Assembly (NCBI GenBank): GCA_959347315.1
Contig: OY365811.1
Coordinates: 30,393,904-30,457,903 of the forward strand
Length of the DNA: 64,000 nucleotides
Direction: 5' to 3'
DNA from: Bimastos eiseni
Lineage: Eukaryota > Annelida > Clitellata > Crassiclitellata > Lumbricidae
In this document: positions 14,601-26,938 of the stretch, one piece after another
How the letters are laid out: each line of letters opens with the position of its first letter
Numbering within the stretch: position 1 is the stretch's first letter
Program-made: the position numbers and the translations under genes
Notes under the pieces: model-generated
Told to the model about the DNA's origin: nothing
Seen by the model: the letters and a program-made list of their open reading frames with translations, nothing else
Databases searched by the model: none

Positions 14601-17600
14601 CTGTGTGAATTTAGAGAAAAATAATGGCTGTTCTCTCTCGGTGTTTTGTAACGATTTCTTATCATCTGTGGGTGAAATAATTCCAGCCGATGCTGCGTAC
14701 GGAACACAACGGCGAAGGTTTCCACTATTTGATTTCGTACAAACGCCACGATCATCCAGATGCGGAAGCGATGATGTACCAAGAGTATGACTGGCGCCAG
14801 AGTGAGCTCAAGGTCCCCAACCAGGAGACGTACAAGGAGTATGAGATATCGGTCCAGGCTGTCAATAACATAGGCAGTGCTCAAGGCGTTCTGGAGAAGA
14901 AACTGGGATACTCTAGCGAAGACGGTATCAAACGAACAATATTTATTCTTATTTCCATATTTATGTAGTGCCAATATCCAAGAACAAGTTGTTGGAAAGT
15001 GGCAGGCTCTATTAATCTGGTTTCAGATATAACAGATATGTAACAGATATTCATTCAAGAATTTTTAACTCTTGCTTATCAGTGACCAATAAACGGATAT
15101 ACAACACAATGCAATAAGTATTTGATGCCAGTGTCTGATGAACAGGGCATAATCCATTGGTACACCAGAATCCGACTGTCGTTTGTTCAAAGCAAGCATT
15201 CAGCAAGTTGGCTGCAGTGCGGCACGGCGTGTACGTTCAGCGGCGGCGATCCCATGGGGTTGAGGGGACAAGTCCACCCACCTTTTTACAGAGAGGGGAC
15301 AAGTGATGCATGTGTCCCCCTCACTTTTCTACCCCTCTCAGTGGGTGTCCCCCCCCCACCTGTCAAACGAGATCGCCGCCTCTGTGTATGTCAAACTGAT
15401 ATCTAGTCAAAATTATTCATGGGTTACTCTTCCTAGACGTTTAAAGTCAGTAAATCTGAGCTATGAAACAGATGTTTGCAGGCAACTTGATCAGGGTCAT
15501 TACACAGAGCATGCTGAAATGGTGACAGTCATTAGATAACCTTCTGTGGGATTTCTGAATTGATATAATGTAACCATGTTGCTGTACATTTAGGCATTTA
15601 AATATTTATGTGGCATTTAGAGCTGAATGTCATTCCTTTGTTGGAAGTTTATGTTCTGCCTCTTCCGAGAGGCTACTTTGAGGTGCTCCAGTCTCCAGCG
15701 CACCCAAGAACAAGAACAGTTTTAAATTTGATGAGGAAGGATTCAGACAGTGTCCCTAGGTGTAGGCAAAGCTCTAAGGGGGTCATTCCAGACCACTGAG
15801 CCTACCACAGAAAAGACTTGATGCTGCATATTTGCAGTATGATGTCCTCAGATGCCCGATGTCAGACAACAAGGCTCTAAGAAGTGGATTGGGGCGATGC
15901 CTTATTGACATCGCCAGACCAAGGCATCTACCCTGTTCAATATTCTGGTATATAGGCAACCAGGAGAGGACCTCCAGCATGTCTCTACTCTATTGTGGAC
16001 TTGAGCTATTCCATAAGTACCACTCAACTACGCTCTCATATTTATGTTGGGCTAGATTGATACTTTTGCAGGATGTGTTCTGTTTAGTGTTTCTTCTTGA
16101 TTTCTGGGGCAGTTCCGTTGGTGACAGCCGAGAACTTCCATTTGGTGTCTGACTCATTGAACAGCACAAGCGCAATGTTTCGTTGGGAACCAGTCGATGC
16201 AACTCCTGACAGCATCCGAGGTTTCTTCAGAGGTTACCAGGTCAGTTTAGATGCAGGAACTCTCCCACCTAATCTGGCAATCAATTGATTCCTCAGTGAT
16301 CAGTTGAATTAGGATAGTTGATATTCTGGTATGTATATAATTAAAATTACACAAGTGTATTGTGTTCCACTATTGTAGAATTATACAATATTGTCTCTTT
16401 ATGAGAAATTCCTTGGAGTTGCCTGGCTTGGTAGATCTTTCTGTGAGAGGCGGTAAAGAAAAATGTTTGGAAATTTCAACCACACCTTTTAGATTTGTAA
16501 GGTAGTTGATTTTTAGCACCTGTGTGATTCGTATATTGAATACGTAAATCGTTGTATATATTCTAAATGTGTGTGCTTGCATGCATGCATGCAAGCACAT
16601 AATGTATAATTTTCTTTGCTCATGTATGTCATGTGCAAATGTGTACATGTGTGAATTATTTGATGTGAATTATCGAGTTGGCAGCGAATTCAAGCCATGC
16701 TAAGGATGATAAAGGTAATAGTGGTGATGGTCACGATGATGGTGATAGCCACAATAACAATTGTCACAACAACATTGTCATTGCATCATCAAATAACCTG
16801 ACAGTTCCATGATTGATTACAGATTTTATATCACCTGCACTACAGTTAAGTATGACTAATTCTGCCATTTACAAAGGATTTATCTGTCCACCCTCTCATG
16901 ACAGTTGTTATTTTTATCACTACTGAGGGAACCCTGGGTAAAAGGGCTTAGACCCTTTTGTGTTTGTCCTTTTTGAACCATATCCTGTCTGTATACCTCT
17001 GTATCTGTATAACTTTGTCTATCTGATTTGTATTCAATAAAACTTGGTTTTGTTTATTTTTATTTATTTGGAGGATTTATATAGCACCTCTTCAAGTTAT
17101 AATATGTTGTCCCTTGGTTATGATAATTATGTTGATGAATGTCCAACTGTGTTTCTTCCAGATACGGTTCTGGAAAGCGGACGATGAGTTCAATGTACGC
17201 ACAGAGGACGTCATCTTGCACAACTGGCAGCCGTGTCATCTTTCCAGGGACCGACCTAGACATCAGCGAAGCTCCTCGTCTCAGCTGGTAGAAGCAGCCA
17301 CTTCGAAGCTCTGGCCATTCTCGCTGATAACTGCTGGAGTGGTTGTGCTCAATGGTGCAAAGAGTGGAAGAATCAGCCAGTTAGTCAACTTTGAGACTCC
17401 AGAAGGAGGTAGGGTACAACAAGAAGGGTGTCATTTCCAAATCTGTGGTGCTCTTGTTTTATCTAATCTAATTTCTTATGATATAGTGACTTTTATGCAA
17501 CCATTATCATAATGGACAGTTTCCCTTCTAGTCAGCTATAGTATTAAAATCATGGTTTAAAATTGTAAAACTCTGTCAAGGAAACATGAGAGCAGGCTAT

Positions 17601-20600
17601 GACAGGTAAGCAAGATTTGACAATTGCTATTTTATCCTGCTGAGTAAACCAGGTGTTAAGTTGTCAAGAAATTGTGAGGGGCGGTTTGCCTGCGAATATC
17701 TCTGTAATTTTCAGGCAGTAGAATTTATACTGGGTTCAACTGGGGTTCAGAATGCAGATACGTAATCTTTTGAAAACAGAGGTTATATCTGCTGATTTTG
17801 GGTTGGGTCAATCATTGCATGACCTCCTGCTTTGACCTGTACAAGTGCATCCTTTGTAGAACCATCATTTGTTGTTAACTCCTGATGGAAGATAGCAGTT
17901 GGAGGTTTGATGTTTTCAGTTCCAAGTGCAGTGCCTGCGTTCTGGGTTTCGGAAAGAGGTTCACATCATCTGCGTCTGTCTTGGACGGCCCCTTTTGAGG
18001 TGAACGGAATTTTGAAAGGATATCAGCTGTCCTACAAGAAAGGTATCAACTGAACTATAGAATGGTTTCTGTTTTGGTTTAATTAATCTGATTGTGAGGT
18101 TTTTTAGCTGCCCTGTTCTATTTCACCAAGTAAAAATACTAAAATCCACCTGCTTGCATAGGAGTTTTGTTCTCCGTCTATGGTTTGGCTGCATCTCCGT
18201 ATGAGCTTATCATTCCCTTTGTGAGCAATTCAAAGATGCAACGACGTGTCTTTTCAGTGGTTGTGATTATATGGATTATACCACGTGAATTAACTTTCCT
18301 TCAGATCTGCATGCTCTTTTAGCTGGAGACTGCATACACCTTTTACTAGCATCTGAAAACTCTTCCTTACTGCCCGAGTTTGGCTTGAAGCGCGTCGGAG
18401 TAGGTTATTTTGGAGGGGCATTATGTAACTCCTCTTAATGAATGAATGAATGAATGAATGGACCTCAAATTCTCATTTACAATGACCTTGTGAGTGTAAT
18501 TAATGCAATTGAAAACAGACAGCTCAGTGCTTTTTATGACTCACAAAGGTATTATTATCCACAATAGTACAGGCATTTTGTGAATATTTTTGGGTCAACC
18601 TCACACAAATTGCAACAGAAAGTCTAACAACTGTTTCTTACACAGAAAAGTATCATCTACAACATATCAAAAGTCTCCATCAATACTTGTGGTGGAAGTA
18701 TTATAAAAATCGTGAAATTTATAGGCGATGTAATGACTAACGAGACGCATATTTTCAGAAAAACATTTGAATTTCAAAAGACATCTCGATGATCTAAATA
18801 ATTTTAAAGTAATTCAAATAACTCAAGATGAACTTCTTCTATGTTTTAAATTAATGCAACATTGTTGTACTAAATTAGCAGCACAAATTGCTTAGTTTTC
18901 AGGTTGTTCAAATTCTCCACTAAGTATCACCAATTCATCATCTTCATCCCATTCAACTTGTAATGAATTTGTGCATGCTGGTCCTTTGCATTTGTTACAT
19001 GCAACAGAGCAGGGGGTGTACAGATAGGTAGGGGATAATATTATTTGAGTCTTGAGGGGATTATCTTACCTTCCTGACACTTTGGACCAGGGGTTTGCCT
19101 CCATCAATCAAGGAGAGATTGACGCCCCTGCAACAGAGCACTCAATGTCATGCGAGTTACATGCTCACCTAATACTGTTGCTGCATTCGGTTTTGCAGCT
19201 GCACCTGATGATCTGTTCAAAATGTTCCTTTAGTTTGGATTTCATGTGTGTGTGCCCATATGTTGGGTCCAGTTGGGACCTCTGAATTTTTTAGATTCAA
19301 TCCCATCCAGCTAATGAGATCTTTGCTTGTGATCTGCTCATCATCATTATCTTCAAGATAGTTTGCAACTTCAGCAGAGACGTTTTCTCTTTCTTCATTT
19401 TGTGGCCGACTAAATTTAATTTTTTTTATGTCAATTTCGCTGGACTGATGATCTGCTGATTATTGACCAACAAAGACCAGCGACCTGGATCATCTCTCCA
19501 CGTTTCTCCTCCAGAATTTGTGGATGTGCTTCTTTTTTTCTTACCGCTTTCTGCTGCCATTCCCTCAAAGAAGGTATTTTCCAGCCTCGCAAAAAATGGC
19601 CAATTCTTGTTCCTGTGCCAAGACGCGAGGGGCCGGATGCAGCTGATCCTAATAACTTTAGGCCAATTGCTATTAATGTCACTTCCTTATCTAACAAACC
19701 TGAAAAGATATTAGCCGTCCAACTCACTGCCAACATTGATAAAAATGACCTACTCCCGGTCTTTCAGTTTGGATTCCGAAGGGCCACTCCATGAAGTCCC
19801 GCTCCATTTCGACTACCCCACGGCCCTCTCCTGTATATTATTTGTACCGCAGATTCAGGCCCTCTCCTGGCTGCTGGCACTGTCTTGAGCTAGTCCTATG
19901 CGGACGACCTCGAGGCCTATCTGCACTGCTCAACCCTGGGTCTGTGCAATGAGCTGAGCCATGGACACCTTGGAGGCCTGGATGTCTTCCAACCGCCTCT
20001 GCCTCCACAATCTATCTAAAACTCAGTTTATTTGGTTTGGCACTGACATGGAGGCCCTTGTCCTAGACTTCTCACAGTTCGTTTTCTCATCTTCTGTCAG
20101 GGATTTTGGTGTTACTCTGGACCAAGAGCTCGCTTTTACATGGCACATCCACTTGCTCCGCCGAAATTGCTATTATCAGCTGCGCCAGCTCAGGATCGTA
20201 TCCGGTTTCTTGTCCCCTGATGTTGCTGCAACGGTTATCCACTCCTTCGTGGTCTCTCACCTTGACTATGGTAACGCCCTCTATGACAGGCTTCCTGCAT
20301 GTCGGATCGGGTGCTTGGATCGGGTATTGCGGCACTCCTTATTGGCCACATCCCAAGATTCAGCCATGTCTCTGAATATATTCGGGACGTCCTCCATTTG
20401 TTCCCCTTCTCTCAGCAGATCTCAGACCGGGTCTCTTCATTAGTATAGCATTGCATAAAGGAATCAACTCCCAGGTACCTGTGGGAACTATGCTGTTCTA
20501 CATTAAGTGTCCAACGCCGAGGCTCCCTCTATTCTTCTTCACAGGCTGAGCTTCTTGTCCTTCACTCCCGGTCTTCCATACGGCATCACCGAGCCTGCTC

Positions 20601-23600
20601 AGTTGCTGGTCCCTCAACCTGGAATGGGATCCTTGTCGCCCTTAGCTTAGTGCCCAGGGAACACTTCACCGTGTTCTATGCCAGCCTTAAGACATGTCCA
20701 ATTTATCCCGGGTCAAGTTGGGAGCGCTTCTGAGTAGATGCTCTTGTAGGGGTGCTATGTAGATCATCCAAATAAATTAAATGTGCTTCTTTTATTCTAA
20801 AATTCATGCTACACATTTGATGATACACTGCATCAGCAGCATGAAGGTCTTGAACATGCAACACGCAAGGTTGCACTGCGAATGCCCGGTCATTGCCTCT
20901 GTCATTGCAAGATTTCAAGAGCATTCTTGAATGCAACATTTGCTGACTTCCAACAATTTCTGTCATAAATTAACTCTTTTTCAGCCAAGCATAGAAAAGC
21001 TCTGTCAATTTGCTCCTCAGGTTTTTCCATCTGAAATTTAACTATTTCTTGTTAGCTGGTATATTTATTTCGGCAGATTTGATGAACCGCTTCCTCTGAT
21101 GATGTATGAATGTTATCCCTTCGAGAGGCTCTTGCTCAGTTAATAGAGGCACTTCCATTCTCTGTTAGGGTAGCTGCTGGCTCTCTACCTCCCACTGCAG
21201 TATCTGTGCAAATTGAACATCTGGGACAACTTATATTTGTTCGAGTTGCAATGTCACACTATATAAAAATAGTAAAAATAGTATAAAAAATAGTATTAAA
21301 AAGATAGTATAATATGTATATACTGTTAGCAGACTAGCATGATTACTTGTTTCCTTATATTTTCTTTACAAAATAAAAGTTGAGTGGAAAAATTAAAACA
21401 TGTAAAAACTCACGAAAGCCTATTTAACATGGGCGGAAATGGGGAACATTCCATCAATGATTTCAATACTTTCCACCACATGCATTGATGGAGACTTTTG
21501 ATATATTAAAGGGCACATATTTCTAAGTATAAATCAGTTGAAAAAGTTTCTGTTACAATTTGTGTGAGGTAATATCATTATAATGCCTGTACTACAAGTC
21601 TTCGAGTGTACTTGTTTAGTTTGCTTACTAATGTTGGTGATGTTTAAAACGTAGTAATACTATAGAAGTATGGATATTTAAAAACTGGAATTGTTTTTCC
21701 TACAGCTCCTCCGGCCATGGATTCTTGGTTTAAAATATACATTGCTGATCCCCTTCAGACGTACCAGAAGCTCCATAACCTTACCAGTGACACGATGTAC
21801 CTTCTATCGATCAGGGCAGAGACTGCCCGATCTGCGAAAGCTGGCATAGGTCATGATACTATCATCCAAGAAACGACAGTCTCAGAGATGGGTAAAATTG
21901 TGTTATTTCAGCTCTGAATATGTATATTTTTATGGCGCAATTGTGAGGAATTGCCCAGCTTTTGTGAGCTTCTTAAAGGTCCCATCTTAGGCCCATTGAA
22001 TATTGATACACAGATAATAAATTCATACGTGTTGTAGCTTCCATACTCTGTATTGCTGTGGTATATTATTGTTTCATTTATTTCCTCCTTATGTGTGTGT
22101 GACATGAATTCTAATGTTGCAATGCGGAATGCCCGTGGGTTTGAGCGCTAGGACCTTTGCGGTCTCCACACGCATTGCTCAGCACCTTCAATTGAAGCTT
22201 TGTCATTAGATGATGTGAGTGCCTCTTGTTAACTATCTCACTATGACTTTACAAATGATAACGAGATTGTCATCTATGCTAGTTCTACACTAATAACACT
22301 TTGATGCAAATGACCTCTGGATGAAATGGCATAACAAGATGAAGGATGAAAATCCAATCACTTACAAACCTGGAACTTGTTATAATACTAGGTATATCGT
22401 ATAATTGTATATCCGTTTAGTATCAAACAGGTTTTTACACCCCCAACATGTGTAGCTGCCTGTTTGGCAACATCTGTCCCAAAGTTTATTTAAAATATTG
22501 CTCCCATTGCATAGGAATAAGCCTATTAGCTTAGCAGCTATAAGTAATTAGCGCTTCTGGCACTCCTTTCAGGATGGTAAAATGTTTGAAGAGTGGGAAG
22601 TTCATTGGTTTCGATTATGCAAAGTTCACATATTCAAAATATAGTGCCCTATACTGCATTCACGATATTCTTGGCAACAGATATCGATTGTATAGCTGAC
22701 CAGGAGAGCCACGTGTATACTTTGTTGTGCTGTTCATTTTTAGTTGTTACCAAACTGGCGGCTGTCATGGTTGTAGTTTTATTTTATCATCCAGAACAAG
22801 GAATTACCATGTGATTGACTTGACAAGCATTACAGAAGTAGGCTCAGATGTTGTCTGGTTTTTGCATGTAATGGGTATAATCACCACCAGAGTCTCAGAC
22901 TCAGTGTGTAAGTTCAGAATGTTTGCACTTTAGATCCCCATTTTCTGTAAATGCACCTCTGATTTCAATATAGTTCTACCTGGCATGATGAATGCTTAGT
23001 GCTTTGTGATAATGGCATTATAAAAGGCATTTGGGTAGATTAACCTAGGCTATGAGCTTATTATAAGGATGCCTCATAACATTACAAGGTTTAAGTCAGG
23101 GGTGTCAAACCTTTTGTGGTGGCGGGCCAGTTGGAATATTTTCGAGCAACTGGCGGGTCAGAATGCCGAATGCGTATGAGGAAAATGGGGTAGGGGTCTA
23201 AGACGGGCCGTTAAAAAAATTGAATTAGGCTTTGAAAACGTTAATCTGATATGCATTATCAATTACAAGCATCACAGAGAATTAATGAAACCTTAAAAAT
23301 GATAAAATTAGACCTTTAACTCTCAATTGTGTTGTCTTTAGACAAGGCTCTGCGGGCCAGAAATATATTGTCGGTGGGCCAGAAATGACCCACGGGCCGG
23401 CTCTTTGACACCTCTGGTTTAAGTGGTTCAGATGTTTGTGTTAAAACCACTGCAAATCATCTTGTAACAATTAGTATCCCAAATTTTTTATAGGTAAATT
23501 TGGGATCTGTGTTTATTTGAATTTGTGTTAGAAGGAAGTTGTATATCAGGTTGCATGTGCACTCTACATTTTAGCTCCGGACAAGCCAAGTATTGATACT

Positions 23601-23992
23601 TGGGAATCTGGACATGATTTTGTGAATATTTCCTGGCTTCCATCTGGCAAACAGACTCCAAGAAACCCTGGCAGTGAATTCGTTGTCAGATATCGGCAGC
23701 AGTGTAAGACTTTTTGAATTAACAGCTAAATGATCTGATTAGTTTATTTGAGACGCGCTGAGTGCATTTCTTGTTGTTATCTGCCGCTAACATTGATAAA
23801 ACCATTGATCTCAAACTCTTGGCCCATCAATAGTTAAAGAAGTAATTATTTTCTGATGTCTACTGAATGTTTTAGCAAGACTTCATAGTTTCAGCTGTTT
23901 AACACTAGATAGGTTTAATACAGTAATATAGTAATATTATAGTTTAATATAATATAGTTTAATAAAAGTGCTATTTTGGTCATATATTTTTA

Positions 23993-24044
<52 letters not shown>

Positions 24045-26882
24045 CATAAAAATATCTTTCTGACAGCCGCAAATTGAATTCAAACCTTTGGGTGGCAGTT
24101 GACTGTGCCAACTGTTGGACAGTCACATACTGGGAGGGTGAAAAGTCTCTTAATAACTAATGCGGACTTTCTCTGTGATTTAGATGGAGATGACTGGAAG
24201 GAAACTCCATCACAGAAGTTTCACAACTGGATGAATGTCACTGACCTGGAATTCGGAAAGACCTACGACTTCTGCGTCGTCGCTAAGAACCACGCCGGAG
24301 ATGGGATGAATTCCGAACACCAATCCATCACGGTTGGATTGACCCCAGGTCAGCTACTCATCATCTCAATTCTCAAACCTAATAAAATCTGACTTCTATA
24401 GTGTCAAGACCATCATCAATTGGTGGTTAACCCAGTGAAACTCTTGTCATTATAGAAATTATGCTGCAATCATAATCATAATCTCAGCCTTTCTACAGCA
24501 CCCACAACAGTGAAGTCATGGGAACCAGCTTATTCACAGGCGCAAGATTGGTTGTGAGTGCATAATGGGGGTTATGAGGTGTAGCTGCCGCACTTGCTTC
24601 AAACCCTGCTCAATCATTAATGGTATTTCGTGAAAATGCAGAGTGGTTATGGAGTTGGGAAACATTTAAAAGCAATTTCAGATAGCTGTAGTTTTTGCCT
24701 CTCCTTCGCAAGTGGAAGCAGAAAAGTTGATGTAAAATAGGTCAGTTTATTTAGAATATGGTCCGGTAACCCAAGTACAGATAATAGGTTAAGGTACAGT
24801 TATACCTAGTTAGGTGAGGTAATATAAGTTAAAACAACAATTATGTCAGATAGCCTATGTCAGTGTTAGATGGAGTAGGCCTACTTGTGTATCGCCCTGA
24901 TTACCCTAATGCAATCACGATCTATGAACCAGAGCAAATAGAGGCATCCACAGGTAGAAAGTTGACATAAGAACCAAACTTTTGACAACCTTGCACTATG
25001 AGCTGAAGATGGTCTTTCACACTTGATCAATGTTTTAATCCTAACAGCAGTTATTACTGAAGTGCTTCAGTGATGCACGAATTGAGATGATTTTGTGGAG
25101 CATTCATGCATGTTTAGCTTAAAATGAACTTGTTATAATTATACCTCTGACCATTGAAAAGTATCATATAAGTAACTTACTACTGACGACCGCTACAGAG
25201 GTTGTTGCAATTACAGCTGCAATGTATGTATCTAGACATTTAACCCAATTTTTATGATGTACTTAAGAAAAGCACTGCCTACACAAGCGTTTCTCAAACT
25301 GTGTGGCACAGAGTCCTAGGGTTCCACGAGGTGAGGACAAGGGGTTCCGCAGAAAACATTCAACATTCACTTTGAAAAAAGCTTCAAATAATTTAAAATA
25401 AATTATGAACATTTTTATAGGATTTTTTTTGGTTAACATATGTGCACACTTTATATGAAATATAATTCATATGTCATTGTGATCGATATTTGTGTTATTG
25501 ATCTAATCTAGGCCTAAACCTATAATTGTCTGCATTCTCAAGCATACCCACAGAACCCAGGAAGCATAATTTCCATCCAGGGTTCCTGGACCATGCTACA
25601 TTGAGGATGTGTTTCTAAATTGACCTGACTTATTGTAATTGCAGAGCCTCAATTACACAATGTTGCATCTGCACCATGGTTCCTTGCTCTGATCTGCTTC
25701 CTCGTTCTCATTCTCCTCATTCTCATTATCATCTTCCTCATTCGAAGAAATCGTGGTGGCAAATACCCCGGTATGTTCATTGCAACGATAATGCATTGTG
25801 TTGGCTGTAGTGATGGTGGGGGTAGTGATGGTAGAGGTGTTGTTGGTGGTGGTGGTGGGAGTGGTGCTGGTGCTGGTGGTATGGTGCTAGTGGAAGTGAG
25901 AAGGAGGTGGTTTGTGACGATAACAGGGCCACGAATGTTAATGTTGACAATGATGACACTTAGGTGATGACAACTTCTATGATCCTTATAATGCTTTTGG
26001 TCATGGTGATAGCAGTTGTGATGATGACGATATTCGTACGTATTATTGTGTGTGACTATGTATCTCGATGCATAATATTGCGCCATGTAAGTTCTCATAG
26101 AAACAATTGAAGTGATTTTTAAGTTATTACGAGTAAAAAATTTTTTAAGATGAGAGTGATAATCATAGCAGCTATTATGTCTATTATAATGATGATGGTG
26201 ATGATAGGTGTGCTGCTTAAAGGGGTGCTATGTAAATTCTTGTCATTAAGCAATTAATTAATTAAGGGTGATGGTAGTGAGGTTGATAATCAGTTGCTGC
26301 CATGAAAATAAATTTCTTTCACTGTATGACTCTATTATTTCCAGTATATTAGGGAATTCTTTGACTCTTGTAACCATTCTAGTAAATTTTTTTACTGATG
26401 CGACGGTGTATTTAATTGGTACAGATAAATTACCAGTTACAGTTCATCTAATTATATTATGAATGTGAAACTGTTTTCTTTTAGTCTATGAAAAGGAGAA
26501 ACTTCATGGTAACAAAGGCAAATTGGATGAAGAACCAACGTTTGGTGAATATGTACGAACGTGAGTATGCGTGGAGGATGGAATTAAGTCGAGAAGACTT
26601 AATGTTTCAGTTTAATAGACATTCTGATCCAAAGCAGGTTCACTTGGCAATCTAAGCAATACGGGGGGAGGTTGTGTCGTTGTTTTCGGTCCCATACTGC
26701 TGCAATGCAACATTGAAGATTTAATGTGATTGGCCGAAAATTGTGGAGCAGGCTTCAGTTTGAAATGCAACGTGAGCTTTGTCTCCTTCCTCAATTTCGC
26801 AGGTGGTCAAAGTCCATTCTATTCGATTCTGTCATTGTCTTGTATTGTCAGATGAGAAGAACAACAATGATGAGTTTCAGCT

Positions 26883-26938
<56 letters not shown>

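Noticed and set aside
25283..25600. hAT-like sequence (TTTCTCAAACTGTGTGGC, GGGTTCC) in the intron before the transmembrane exon
   Set aside because: The left part resembles hAT MITE ends, but I found no matching right end or target duplication, so it was not called as an element.
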